Source: CAYUYV01 sp050331455 (GTDB taxonomy: Bacteria; Pseudomonadota; Alphaproteobacteria; JAJFIK01). From it: 64,000 nucleotides of DNA. Shown piece by piece: positions 1-9,191 of this stretch. Under the pieces are notes generated by a model, which worked only from the letters and a program-made list of their open reading frames with translations, had not been told where the DNA came from and did not search any database. The first letter of the stretch is position 1. The number at the start of each line of letters is the position of its first letter. Location: NCBI GenBank assembly GCA_050331455.1, contig JBHJGV010000052.1, positions 1 to 64,000 on the forward strand. The letters are read 5' to 3'. Position numbers and translations under genes: made by a program.

Positions 1-115
1 TCAATTGTGGGGTGTTTACTACAAAAAAACCACACACCAAATGGGGGGTGCGTTCGGAGCGATCGGGCGGGCCTTTTTGTTGATCGGGGGGAAGGGTGGG
101 CGGCGGGCCCCCTGT

Positions 116-143
116 TTGACAGGCGCTGCGGATCGGCGATACT
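116..143 (+). promoter_or_regulatory. Candidate sigma-70 promoter for the Asp-box protein gene
   Basis: A perfect -35 hexamer TTGACA (116-121) is followed after 16 bases by GATACT (138-143), which matches four of six -10 consensus positions. Transcription would begin near 150, about 40 bases before the ATG at 193. The rest of 1-189 shows no convincing gene. This is motif matching only; the -10 is imperfect. Confidence 0.4.
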
Positions 144-192
144 CCCGACGGACTAGGGAGAAACAACCGCAAGCCGTGTGGGGAGATGAGTG

Positions 193-3100
193 ATGGGGGT
201 TGACTTAGGCGCGCGCATCGGGCGGACGATGATCATCGGCGTGGGTGTGCTGACGATCCTTGCGGGAACCATGGGCGGGACGCCCCGGGCGGCTCTGGCG
301 CTCGAAGCGGCTGCGGTGCAGCCCGAGGCGGCTGAAGGATCCGAGGAGGCGTCCAAAGCCCCTGAAAATCCCTTTGCCGGCCTTGCCTTTCGCAATATCG
401 GCCCGGCTTTTCCTTCAGGACGGATTTCCGATTTCGCCGTCGTTCCGGGCAAGCCCCATGTCTATTTCGCGGCCACATCCTCGGGCAATCTGTGGAAGAC
501 GGACAATAATGGCACAACCTGGACGGCCCTGTTCGAGAACGAAGGGTCCTATGCCATCGGCGCCATCTCCATCGATCCCACCAACCCACATGTCGTTTGG
601 GTCGGCACGGGCGAGAACAACGCCCAGCGGTCGGTCGCGAATGGTGACGGCGTCTACAAATCCATGGATGGCGGCAAGACCTGGACCAATATGGGCCTCG
701 CCGAATCCGGCCATATCAGCCAGATCTGGATCGACCCGGTGTTTCCGGACCGCGTGCTGGTGGCGGCCCAGGGCCCTTTGTGGAACGGAGGCGGGGAGCG
801 CGGTCTCTATCAGACACTGGATGGGGGCGAGACCTGGACACGGCTCCTCGAGATTGACGCCTATACGGGCGTCAACGAGTTCGTGGTGCACCCGACAAAC
901 CCCGACGTGATCATCGCGTCCACCTATCAGCGCCATCGCCATGTCTGGACCATGATCAATGGCGGACCGGGCAGCGGCATTCACAAGTCCACCGATGGCG
1001 GGCAGACTTGGCGCGAGATCACAGCCGGCCTGCCCCGGGATCATATGGGCCGGATCGGCCTCGGCCACTGGGCCAACAGTCTCGACGGGAACGATTTTTA
1101 CGACACGGAGCGCGGCCGCGCGCGCGACCCCAATCTGATCTACGCCATCATCGAGGCAAATGACGAGGAAAAGGGGATCTATGCGTCCACGGATTTCGGG
1201 GAAACCTGGACCAAGCGCTCCAGTCGCATGACGACGGCACCCTTCTACTACAATGAACTCGTGGTCGATCCGGTGAACCCGGAGCGGCTCTATTCCCTCG
1301 ACACGTTCACGCATGTTTCCGAGGACGGCGGGCGAACCTGGTCGCGCCTGTCGAGCGACCACCGGCATGTGGACGATCACGCTTTGTGGATTGACAAGGC
1401 CAATACCGAGCATTTGCTTATCGGCGGCGATGGCGGCATCTATGAAAGTTTCGACCGGGGGCAGACCTGGCGGCACATCAACAACCTGCCCATCGTGCAG
1501 TTCTACCGAATCCAACCGGACAACGCCGAACCCTTCTACAATGTCTGCGGCGGCACCCAGGACAACAACTCCCTGTGCGGGCCGTCCCGGACCACAGTCG
1601 TGCACGGCATCACCAATTCGGACTGGAAGATCATTCTGGGCGGCGACGGTTACAAGCCGCAGATCGATCCCACGGATCCGAATATCGTCTACACCCAGTA
1701 CCAATATGGCGGTCTTGCCCGCTATGACCGGCGCACCCAGGAGCGGGTCTACATCACGCCCCAGCCGGACAGCGGCATTGAAGACTTCAAGTGGAACTGG
1801 AATACGCCGCTCCTGATCTCGCCCCATGATCCGAACCGGCTCTATTACGGGGCGGAGTTCCTGTTCCGCTCCGACGACCGGGGCGACAGCTGGACGCGCA
1901 TTTCGCCGGACCTGACCCGCCAGCTTGACCGCAATGCGCTTGAGGTCATGGGCCGGGTGTGGAGCGTGGACAGCATCGGCAAGAACGACTCAACCTCCAT
2001 TTATGGCAGTCTGATCGCCGTCAATGAAAGTCCGCTCCGGGAAGGTCTGATCTATGCGGGCTCCGACGATGGCGTCATCAGCGTGACCGAGGACGGCGGT
2101 GCCACCTGGCGGTCCGTGCGCCGCTTCGAGGGCGTGCCGGACATGGCCCTCGTGGAGGACATCATTGCCTCCGTACACGACGAAAACGTGGCCTATGCCG
2201 TGTTCGACAATCACAAAAAGGGTGACTTTCGACCCTATGTGTTGAAGACCGCGGACAAGGGGCGGACCTGGAGGGCGATCAGCGGGACTCTGCCGGAGCG
2301 GGGCTCGGCCCATACCATTGCCGAAGACCACGTCGATCCGGACCTGCTCTTTGTGGGAACGGAATTCGGCCTGTTCTTTACCCAGGACGGCGGCCGGACA
2401 TGGCTGCCCATGAAGGGTGGTTTTCCGACCATCGCCGTCCGGGATCTCGAAATCCAGCGCCGGGAAAACGATCTCGTGGTCGGCACGTTCGGGCGCAGCA
2501 TCTATATCCTGGACGACTACACCCCACTGCGGGTCAAGGCCGACGCGCTCGCCGATGCCGAAGGCACGTTGTTCCCGGTGCGCGACGCGAAGCTCTATAT
2601 CGAAGGTGATCTGTGGGGCAATCGCAAGAAAGGCTCGCTCGGCGCGCAATACTATACGGCCGACAACCCGCCATACGGTGCCGTGTTCACATATCATCTG
2701 CGCGATGGGCTGAAGACCCTGTCCGCCACCCGCCGGGCCCAGGAGATCGAGGTCGAGGCGGAGGGCGGCGACACGCCCTATCCGTCGTGGGATGATCTGC
2801 GGGCGGAGGACCGGGAGAACGCGCCGGCGATTGTGTTCACCATCCGGGATGGTGCCGGCGCGGTGGTGCGGCGCATCACGGGGCCCGTGGCCAAGGGTCT
2901 GCACCGGGTGGCGTGGGACCTGCGTCTGCCCGCCCCCGATCCGGTGCGCCTCGACAGCGGCGGACCGCGGAACCCGTGGGATGACGACCCGGAAGGTCCG
3001 CTCGCCCTTCCGGGCACCTACACGGTCGCCATGGCCAAACGGGTTCAGGGGACGACAACGCCCCTCGGTGCGCCCCAGACCTTCACCGTCAAGGCCCTGG

Positions 3101-3606
3101 CACGGTCACCGGAGGCCACCCAGGACCGGCCGGCCCTGTTGGCCTTCCAGCAGCGGACGGCGGATCTCGCGCGGGCGGTCGAAGGCGCAGCGAAGCATCT
3201 CGGCGCCCTGGGCAGCCGCATTGAGCACCTGAAAGTCGCCGTGAACCGTACGCCGCAGGCCCAGGAGGCCACCCGGAGCCGGCTCCAAGCCCTGGAAGCG
3301 CGCCACGACGATCTGCGCGATACGATGCTCGGCGACCGGACTATCGCATCGCGCAATGAGCCGGTGCCGATGTCGATCCGCTCCCGCGTGCGCAGCATCA
3401 TCTCAGGCCACTGGGGGTCCCAGGCTCCTGTGACCGGTCTGCATCGCCGCGCCTATGACGTGGCCGCGCAGGAGTTCGAGGGGGCGTTGAAATCGCTCGA
3501 GGCGTTGGAAACGGATCTCGAAACCCTCGAAGCGGAGCTTGAAGGACTCGGCGCACCCTGGACGCCCGGACGGATGCCGGTCTGGTCGCGGGGCGACGGG
3601 GAATAA
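193..3606 (+). CDS. Secreted Asp-box (BNR/VPS10-like) beta-propeller protein
   Basis: About 1137 residues. The N-terminus has a hydrophobic signal-peptide segment (roughly residues 12-34, ending near an AALA cleavage-like site), so export is likely. Eleven Asp-box motifs of the form S/T-x-D-x-G-x-T/S-W lie between residues ~103 and ~737 (for example SMDGGKTW, STDGGQTW, TQDGGRTW), the signature of sialidase/sortilin-type propeller blades. A beta-sandwich-like part follows at ~800-980, then a charged helical C-terminus. Family members are annotated as glycosyl hydrolase or VPS10-domain proteins, but no catalytic residues can be assigned here and the substrate is unknown. ATG 193 follows a GGGGAGA ribosome site; GTG 190 is an alternative. 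It stands alone, upstream of the nuo operon by 387 bp. Confidence 0.85.
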   Translation: MGVDLGARIGRTMIIGVGVLTILAGTMGGTPRAALALEAAAVQPEAAEGSEEASKAPENPFAGLAFRNIGPAFPSGRISDFAVVPGKPHVYFAATSSGNLWKTDNNGTTWTALFENEGSYAIGAISIDPTNPHVVWVGTGENNAQRSVANGDGVYKSMDGGKTWTNMGLAESGHISQIWIDPVFPDRVLVAAQGPLWNGGGERGLYQTLDGGETWTRLLEIDAYTGVNEFVVHPTNPDVIIASTYQRHRHVWTMINGGPGSGIHKSTDGGQTWREITAGLPRDHMGRIGLGHWANSLDGNDFYDTERGRARDPNLIYAIIEANDEEKGIYASTDFGETWTKRSSRMTTAPFYYNELVVDPVNPERLYSLDTFTHVSEDGGRTWSRLSSDHRHVDDHALWIDKANTEHLLIGGDGGIYESFDRGQTWRHINNLPIVQFYRIQPDNAEPFYNVCGGTQDNNSLCGPSRTTVVHGITNSDWKIILGGDGYKPQIDPTDPNIVYTQYQYGGLARYDRRTQERVYITPQPDSGIEDFKWNWNTPLLISPHDPNRLYYGAEFLFRSDDRGDSWTRISPDLTRQLDRNALEVMGRVWSVDSIGKNDSTSIYGSLIAVNESPLREGLIYAGSDDGVISVTEDGGATWRSVRRFEGVPDMALVEDIIASVHDENVAYAVFDNHKKGDFRPYVLKTADKGRTWRAISGTLPERGSAHTIAEDHVDPDLLFVGTEFGLFFTQDGGRTWLPMKGGFPTIAVRDLEIQRRENDLVVGTFGRSIYILDDYTPLRVKADALADAEGTLFPVRDAKLYIEGDLWGNRKKGSLGAQYYTADNPPYGAVFTYHLRDGLKTLSATRRAQEIEVEAEGGDTPYPSWDDLRAEDRENAPAIVFTIRDGAGAVVRRITGPVAKGLHRVAWDLRLPAPDPVRLDSGGPRNPWDDDPEGPLALPGTYTVAMAKRVQGTTTPLGAPQTFTVKALARSPEATQDRPALLAFQQRTADLARAVEGAAKHLGALGSRIEHLKVAVNRTPQAQEATRSRLQALEARHDDLRDTMLGDRTIASRNEPVPMSIRSRVRSIISGHWGSQAPVTGLHRRAYDVAAQEFEGALKSLEALETDLETLEAELEGLGAPWTPGRMPVWSRGDGE

Positions 3607-3993
3607 AGGCGTGCTGCGGGCACTTGGCGGCCCGGTTCAGAACGCAGATCAGCTATGCGAGCGGGGCACGGGGCGGCGCCCCGGTCCCTTTGTTTCATAG
3701 GCGTTGCGGCGCGTTACGATCCAACTTAGGGTCCTCCCCACGCAGGGGACCGGGACTGCAAACGGATGCACCCCGTCGAAACGGCCAGAGCGGTGGGACT
3801 CGTCCGGTCTGATCACCCGCAACGCCATCCGCGCCGGTTCGACCGTGTGGTTATGTCACTTGTGCCAAGCTTACTGCGCTTGCCATGTCTTTAATGCGCT
3901 GGTGAGCGCTTTCCCATCGGCCAGACATGGCGCTGTGAGCCGTCAACGGATCCGCCGGCGGCTTAAGGAGCTGAGAATCAGGAGCCAGGGGTC
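3607..3993. other. Intergenic region upstream of the nuo operon
   Basis: 387 bp between the Asp-box protein and nuoA. It should carry the nuo promoter. I see TTGTTT (3690-3695) with TACGAT (3715-3720), but at 19 bp spacing, and an isolated TTTAAT (3890-3895) without a good -35. Neither is convincing. Short reading frames here look non-coding. No RNA gene was recognised. Confidence 0.5.
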
Positions 3994-4359
3994 ATGAACG
4001 CCCTCGTCGTGCAATATCTTCCCATTCTGCTGTTTTTCGTCATTGCGCTCGTGTTCTGCCTGCTGCTTCTCGGGATCTCACTGGCCTTTGCGCCCCGTGC
4101 GCCGGACCAGGAAAAGCTCTCCGCCTATGAGTGCGGTTTCAACGCATTTGACGATGCCCGGATGAAGTTCGACGTGCGGTTTTATCTCGTTGCCATCCTG
4201 TTCATCATTTTCGACCTTGAGGTCGCATTTCTGTTCCCTTGGGCGGTCGCCCTGGGTGAAATCGGCCTTTACGGTTTCTGGTCGATGGTGGTGTTTCTCG
4301 GTGTGCTGACGGTCGGGTTCTTTTACGAGTGGATGAAGGGTGCGCTTGAGTGGGAGTGA
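3994..4359 (+). CDS. nuoA: NADH-quinone oxidoreductase subunit A
   Basis: 121 residues with three hydrophobic segments, typical of NuoA, a small membrane-arm subunit of proton-pumping complex I at the junction with the peripheral arm. The conserved YECG motif of the first loop (SAYECGFNAFDDAR) and the KFDVRFYLVAILFIIFDLE stretch leading into the second helix are both present. It is the first gene of a complete nuoA-N operon on the plus strand. The ATG follows CAGGAGCCAGGGGTC, which gives a usable ribosome site. Length and sequence match the family well. Confidence 0.97.
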   Translation: MNALVVQYLPILLFFVIALVFCLLLLGISLAFAPRAPDQEKLSAYECGFNAFDDARMKFDVRFYLVAILFIIFDLEVAFLFPWAVALGEIGLYGFWSMVVFLGVLTVGFFYEWMKGALEWE

Positions 4360-4428
4360 TGGGGGCGTCGTCCTGCGGATCGCGTGGGCGCAAAGGGTCG
4401 CGACGCCATCGGTAAGAAAGGTGATGCA

Positions 4429-5007
4429 ATGACCAGTGGATCCGGAACGAATGGTCTTCCCGCCGGTCAAGCGGGCCGCGCCGGCATCGAGGGCGCCGCG
4501 CCCATCGGTGAGGATGATCCGTTCTACAATCAGGTGAATGCCGATTTGGCGGACAAGGGGTTTCTGGTCGCCAATGCCGAAGACCTCGTGAACTGGGCAC
4601 GCACCGGCTCGCTCATGTGGATGACGTTCGGCCTGGCCTGCTGCGCCGTCGAAATGATGCAAAGCTCCATGCCGCGCTATGACCTGGAGCGCTTCGGGTT
4701 TGCTCCGCGGGCCTCGCCGCGCCAGTCCGATGTGATGATCGTCGCAGGCACATTGACCAACAAGATGGCGCCGGCCCTGCGCAAGGTCTACGACCAGATG
4801 CCCGAGCCCCGCTATGTGATCTCCATGGGCTCGTGCGCCAATGGCGGCGGTTATTACCATTACTCTTACGCGGTGGTGCGTGGCTGCGACCGGATCGTGC
4901 CCGTGGACATCTACATTCCAGGATGCCCGCCGACGGCGGAAGCGTTGGTCTATGGCGTCTTGCTGCTGCAGAAAAAAATCCGGCGGATCGGGACGATCGA
5001 CCGCTGA
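4429..5007 (+). CDS. nuoB: NADH-quinone oxidoreductase subunit B
   Basis: 192 residues from ATG 4429, which follows AAGAAAGG. The frame is open back to GTG 4384, but that adds a weak 15-residue tail. NuoB holds the terminal [4Fe-4S] cluster N2 that passes electrons to quinone. The tandem-cysteine motif GLACCAVEMM, the GSCANGGGYY cysteine and the IPGCPPT cysteine, the four N2 ligands, are all visible. It is a soluble connecting subunit at the membrane interface. It lies 69 bp after nuoA and 81 bp before nuoC in the operon. Confidence 0.97.
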   Translation: MTSGSGTNGLPAGQAGRAGIEGAAPIGEDDPFYNQVNADLADKGFLVANAEDLVNWARTGSLMWMTFGLACCAVEMMQSSMPRYDLERFGFAPRASPRQSDVMIVAGTLTNKMAPALRKVYDQMPEPRYVISMGSCANGGGYYHYSYAVVRGCDRIVPVDIYIPGCPPTAEALVYGVLLLQKKIRRIGTIDR

Positions 5008-5088
5008 CCGGAGCCGTGCGAACCGCACGGCGCAACCGGCATACCGATGCAATGGCCCGGATCTCGGGCGCGTAATGGTGGGTCCGTG

Positions 5089-5736
5089 ATGAGCGAAGAT
5101 CTGAAAATCCTCGGCGAGCACATCGCGACAAATCTCGACAATCGCGGTGTGAGCCAGGCGGTGCTCGGCCACGAGGTGGCGTTCGGGGAGCTGACCGTGC
5201 AGGTCCGCGCGGACCAGATCGTGGCGGTCCTGCGGGGCCTGCGGGACGATGGGGAGAGCAAGTTCACCCAGCTCATCGATATCTGCGGGGTCGATTGGCC
5301 CCAGCGGGCCAAGCGCTTCGACGTGGTCTATCACCTGTTGTCCATGGAGTTGAACCAGCGCATCCGCATCAAACTGGCCACCGACGCCCAGACCCCCGTT
5401 CCGTCGGTCACGGATGTTTTTCCGTGTGCGAATTGGTTCGAGCGGGAGATTTTCGACATGTACGGCGTGACCTTTCTCGGGCACCCGGACCTGCGCCGCA
5501 TCCTCACCGATTACGGCTTCAGCGGTTTTCCGCTGCGCAAGGAGTTCCCCCTGACCGGTTTTGTCGAGGTGCGTTATGACGATGAGCAAAAACGGGTGGT
5601 CTATGAGCCTGTGAAGCTCGCGCAGGAATTCCGGAATTTCGATTTCCTGAGCCCATGGGAAGGCGTGCAATATCTTCTGCCCGGTGACGAAAAAGCCGCC
5701 GCGCAGGCCAAGCAGGAGGCGGATAAGGCCAAGTAG
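5089..5736 (+). CDS. nuoC: NADH-quinone oxidoreductase subunit C
   Basis: 215 residues from ATG 5089 (the frame extends to ATG 5047 without family support). NuoC is a peripheral-arm subunit of complex I that packs against NuoD near the quinone site. The 30-kDa-subunit signature is seen in EREIFDMYGVTFLGHPDLRR and in DYGFSGFPLRKEFPLTG towards the C-terminus. The C-terminal tail is Ala/Lys rich. As usual in alphaproteobacteria it is separate from nuoD rather than fused as in enterobacteria. NuoD begins 21 bp downstream. Confidence 0.96.
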   Translation: MSEDLKILGEHIATNLDNRGVSQAVLGHEVAFGELTVQVRADQIVAVLRGLRDDGESKFTQLIDICGVDWPQRAKRFDVVYHLLSMELNQRIRIKLATDAQTPVPSVTDVFPCANWFEREIFDMYGVTFLGHPDLRRILTDYGFSGFPLRKEFPLTGFVEVRYDDEQKRVVYEPVKLAQEFRNFDFLSPWEGVQYLLPGDEKAAAQAKQEADKAK

Positions 5737-5757
5737 GCCCGTCCGGAAACAAGAGCC

Positions 5758-6945
5758 ATGGCTGAGCAGGCAGACACCAAAACCGGCAATATGACCATCA
5801 ATTTCGGGCCCCAGCACCCGGCGGCACACGGCGTGCTGCGTCTGGTGCTCGAACTCGACGGCGAGATCGTGGATCGGGTCGATCCCCATATCGGTCTTTT
5901 ACACCGGGGCACGGAAAAGCTGATCGAATACAAGACCTATCTCCAGGCCGTGCCCTATTTCGACCGGCTGGACTATGTGGCGCCGATGAACCAGGAGCAC
6001 GCGTTTGCCCTGGCGACGGAACGGCTGCTCGGCATCCAGGCGCCGCGCCGTGCCCAATTCATCCGTGTGCTGTTCTGCGAGATCGGCCGGATCCTCAGTC
6101 ATCTGCTCAATGTCACGACCCAGGCCATGGATGTGGGTGCGCTCACCCCGCCCCTGTGGGGTTTCGAAGAGCGTGAAAAGCTGATGGTCTTTTACGAGCG
6201 CGTCTCCGGCTCCCGGCTCCATGCCGCCTATTTCCGGCCCGGCGGGGTTCACCAGGATCTGCCGGCCGGCCTCGCCGACGACATTCTCGAATGGTGCGAG
6301 TCGTTCCTGAAGGTGCTCGACGACATCGAAAACCTCGTGACTGAGAATCGCATCTTTAAACAGCGCAATGTGGATATTGCCGTGGTCAGCCGCGAGGATG
6401 CCTTGGCCTGGGGTTTCACCGGGGTCATGCTGCGCGGCTCTAATGTGCCCTGGGATTTGCGCAAGGCTCAGCCTTACGAGGTTTACGAGGAACTCGAATT
6501 CGACATTCCCGTCGGCAAGAACGGCGACTGCTATGATCGCTATTTGTGCCGGCTCGAAGAGATGCGCCAATCCGTCAGCCTGATGCGCCAGGCGATCGAA
6601 TTGATGCCGGAAGGACCCGTGCTGACCACCGACGGCAAGGTGGCGCCGCCCCGGCGCGCGGAAATGAAGCGTTCTATGGAAGCGCTGATACACCATTTCA
6701 AGCTCTATACAGAAGGATACAAGGTTCCTGCCGGCGAAGCCTATGCGGCCGTCGAAGCGCCTAAGGGCGAGTTTGGCGTCTACCTCGTATCCGACGGCAC
6801 CAATCGACCCTATCGCTGTAAAATCCGGGCGCCGGGTTTTGCGCATCTCCAGGCCATGGACATGCTCAGCAAGGGACACATGCTCGCGGATGTGTCGGCG
6901 ATCATCGGATCGCTCGACATCGTGTTCGGCGAAATCGACCGGTAA
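5758..6945 (+). CDS. nuoD: NADH-quinone oxidoreductase subunit D
   Basis: 395 residues, the usual length for the 49-kDa subunit, which together with NuoB forms the quinone-binding cavity of complex I. The N-terminal GPQHPAAHGVLRL motif contains the conserved quinone-site histidine region. The internal PHIGLLHRGTEKL motif and the C-terminal DIVFGEIDR ending are characteristic of the family, which is related to hydrogenase large subunits but lacks their metal-binding cysteines. It is the fourth gene of the nuo operon and nuoE begins 22 bp later. Confidence 0.97.
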   Translation: MAEQADTKTGNMTINFGPQHPAAHGVLRLVLELDGEIVDRVDPHIGLLHRGTEKLIEYKTYLQAVPYFDRLDYVAPMNQEHAFALATERLLGIQAPRRAQFIRVLFCEIGRILSHLLNVTTQAMDVGALTPPLWGFEEREKLMVFYERVSGSRLHAAYFRPGGVHQDLPAGLADDILEWCESFLKVLDDIENLVTENRIFKQRNVDIAVVSREDALAWGFTGVMLRGSNVPWDLRKAQPYEVYEELEFDIPVGKNGDCYDRYLCRLEEMRQSVSLMRQAIELMPEGPVLTTDGKVAPPRRAEMKRSMEALIHHFKLYTEGYKVPAGEAYAAVEAPKGEFGVYLVSDGTNRPYRCKIRAPGFAHLQAMDMLSKGHMLADVSAIIGSLDIVFGEIDR

Positions 6946-6967
6946 GCGGGCTCGGGAGACAAGGACA

Positions 6968-7594
6968 ATGGCGGTCAGACGACTCGCGGAACAGCAACCG
7001 AACAATTTTGCCTTCACGCCCGAAAACGAGGCGTGGGCCCATGAGGTGATCGCCCGGTATCCGGAAGGGCGAGAGGCCAGTGCGATCATTCCCCTGCTCT
7101 GGCGAGCCCAGGAACAGAACGGGGGGTGGGTGAGCGAGCCTGCCATTCGTGTCGTGAGCGATATGCTTGACATGCCCTATATTCGCGGGCTCGAAGTCGC
7201 CACCTTTTACACCATGTTCAACTTGCATCCCGTGGGGGATCATCAGGTCCTGGTCTGCACGACGACGCCCTGCTGGCTGCGGGGCTCCGACGATCTCATT
7301 GAGGTGTGCAAGCGGCGCATCGCCGAGACCCAGGACACCGTGTCTGCCGACGGACGGTTTTCCTGGATGGAGGTTGAATGCGCCGGGGCCTGCGTGAACG
7401 CGCCCATGGCCCAGATCGGCAAGGATTATTACGAGGATCTGACACCGGAGCGGTTCGAGGCCATTCTCGACACCCTGGCCCGGGGCGAGATCCCGGCGCC
7501 CGGTCCCCAGTCCGACCGCTCGGCGGCAGAGCCGGCGGACGGTTTGACGACGCTCACGGACCCTTCCCTCTATGTGTTGTCCGGCCAGGGCTGA
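6968..7594 (+). CDS. nuoE: NADH-quinone oxidoreductase subunit E
   Basis: 208 residues from ATG 6968, preceded by GGAGACAAGG. The frame continues upstream inside nuoD, but that extension is not NuoE-like. NuoE carries the off-pathway [2Fe-2S] cluster N1a of the NADH-oxidising module. The four ligands appear as CTTTPC followed about 35 residues later by CAGAC. The N-terminal helical part has the expected YPEGREASAIIPLLWRAQEQ stretch. The C-terminal ~45 residues are a Pro/Ala-rich tail seen in some alphaproteobacterial versions. Confidence 0.96.
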   Translation: MAVRRLAEQQPNNFAFTPENEAWAHEVIARYPEGREASAIIPLLWRAQEQNGGWVSEPAIRVVSDMLDMPYIRGLEVATFYTMFNLHPVGDHQVLVCTTTPCWLRGSDDLIEVCKRRIAETQDTVSADGRFSWMEVECAGACVNAPMAQIGKDYYEDLTPERFEAILDTLARGEIPAPGPQSDRSAAEPADGLTTLTDPSLYVLSGQG

Positions 7595-7633
7595 CGGCAT
7601 ACGCGGATCATTGCAAAGGCGGTATCGAGAGAC

Positions 7634-8950
7634 ATGCTTTCGGATCAGGATCGGATCTTTACCAATCTCTATGGACGTCAGGACTGGCGGCTGACGGCAG
7701 CGCGGGCGCGCGGTGCCTGGGACAATACGAAAGCGCTCATCGATCTCGGTCCGGAAGAAATCGTGGATCGGATCAAGCAGTCCGGCCTGCGCGGGCGCGG
7801 CGGCGCAGGCTTCCCGACGGGCCTCAAATGGTCGTTCATGCCCAAGGAAGTGGGCGTGCGGCCACACTATCTTGTGGTGAATGCGGACGAATCGGAGCCG
7901 GGCACCTGTAAGGATCGGGAGATCATGCGGCACGATCCGCATATTTTTCTCGAAGGCTGCGTGATCGCCGCCCATGCCATGCGGGCGCACGATATCTGGA
8001 TCTATGTGCGCGGCGAATATATCCGCGAGCGGGAAACGCTGGAGGCGGCCGTCGCCGAAGCCTATGACGCGGGTCTGCTCGGCGAAAATGCCTGCGGGTC
8101 CGGCCTGCGGTTCGATATCCGCGTCCATCACGGGGCCGGCGCGTATATTTGCGGGGAGGAAACGGCCCTGCTGGAAAGCCTCGAAGGCAAGAAGGGTCAG
8201 CCGCGGCTGAAGCCCCCTTTCCCCGCCAATATCGGCCTTTATGGGTGTCCGACCACGGTCAATAATGTGGAAAGCATCGCCGTGGCGCCGACCATCCTGC
8301 GGCGCGGCCCCGAATGGTTTGCCGGCCTTGGTCGGCCGAACAATACGGGCACGAAGCTGTTCTGCATTTCCGGCCATGTGAACCAGCCCTGCACGGTCGA
8401 AGAGGAAATGGGGATGTCCTTACGCGAATTGATCGAGCGCCATGCCGGCGGCGTGCGGGGCGGTTGGGACAATCTGCTGGCGGTCATTCCCGGTGGCTCG
8501 TCCGTGCCCATGATTCCGAAGGACATTTGCGACGACGTGCTGATGGATTTCGATAGTCTTCGGGACGTCAAATCCGGGCTCGGCACGGCGGCGGTCATCG
8601 TCATGGATCGCTCCACGGACATCGTCCAGGCCATCGCCCGGATCGCCTATTTCTACAAGCATGAAAGCTGCGGTCAGTGCACGCCCTGCCGCGAAGGCAC
8701 GGGCTGGATGTGGCGGGTCCTGACCCGCATGGCCAAGGGCGAGGCTGACAGAAGCGAGATCGATCTCCTGCTGAACGTGACCTATCAGGTGGAGGGCCAC
8801 ACGATCTGCGCCCTTGGCGATGCGGCGGCCTGGCCGATCCAGGGCCTCATCCGGCATTTCCGTCCGGAGATCGAGCGGCGGATCGATCAATATGCCCGTG
8901 GAGAGGCGGTGAACCGCACGCCGTTCCTGCGCCAGGCCGCTGCGGAATAG
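7634..8950 (+). CDS. nuoF: NADH-quinone oxidoreductase subunit F (NADH- and FMN-binding)
   Basis: 438 residues. NuoF oxidises NADH through FMN and passes electrons to the [4Fe-4S] cluster N3. The glycine-rich NADH-site motif GRGGAGFPTGLKW is near residue 54, the FMN-site ICGEETALLESLEG near residue 175, and the cluster ligands ESCGQCTPCREG near residue 345 with the later HTICALGDA cysteine. Length is normal. It follows nuoE by 39 bp. Its TAG stop is followed at once by GGAGAG, which would serve the small frame at 8962. Confidence 0.97.
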   Translation: MLSDQDRIFTNLYGRQDWRLTAARARGAWDNTKALIDLGPEEIVDRIKQSGLRGRGGAGFPTGLKWSFMPKEVGVRPHYLVVNADESEPGTCKDREIMRHDPHIFLEGCVIAAHAMRAHDIWIYVRGEYIRERETLEAAVAEAYDAGLLGENACGSGLRFDIRVHHGAGAYICGEETALLESLEGKKGQPRLKPPFPANIGLYGCPTTVNNVESIAVAPTILRRGPEWFAGLGRPNNTGTKLFCISGHVNQPCTVEEEMGMSLRELIERHAGGVRGGWDNLLAVIPGGSSVPMIPKDICDDVLMDFDSLRDVKSGLGTAAVIVMDRSTDIVQAIARIAYFYKHESCGQCTPCREGTGWMWRVLTRMAKGEADRSEIDLLLNVTYQVEGHTICALGDAAAWPIQGLIRHFRPEIERRIDQYARGEAVNRTPFLRQAAAE

Positions 8951-8961
8951 GAGAGCGGTGC

Positions 8962-9147
8962 ATGGGCGAGCGGGCAACGGGATTTCGGAGCGATGGGGGA
9001 CGCATGCAAATGGCTGCGCCCCGACCGGCGTCGCCGGACATTCCGCTCGGTGCCGGGGCCCTGCGCGAAGTCGCCGTTTTGGACCAGGACGGCACTATTT
9101 TGGTTTTCGGACAGGATCTTGAGCCCGCTCCGCGGTCAGTGGACTGA
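8962..9147 (+). CDS. Possible small protein between nuoF and nuoG
   Basis: A 61-codon frame starting at ATG 8962, six bases after a GGAGAG placed directly behind the nuoF stop. The translation has no membrane segment or cysteines and no family that I recognise. Its middle part (GALREVAVLDQDGTILVF) looks protein-like, while the N-terminus is Gly/Arg rich. It fills most of the 241-bp nuoF-nuoG gap. It could be a real accessory small protein or a chance frame in GC-rich sequence; the ribosome site is the best argument for it. Confidence 0.35.
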   Translation: MGERATGFRSDGGRMQMAAPRPASPDIPLGAGALREVAVLDQDGTILVFGQDLEPAPRSVD

Positions 9148-9191
9148 CGGCGGCGCCGGGATCCTCACAACGAAGCGTCGGGGACGCCCAC

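Noticed and set aside
415..1827. 470-codon minus-strand frame inside the Asp-box protein gene
   Set aside because: The regular Asp-box repeats are on the plus strand; the antisense frame is a by-product.
3690..3720. TTGTTT with TACGAT as nuo promoter
   Set aside because: Spacing of 19 bp and mismatches in both hexamers make it too weak to call.
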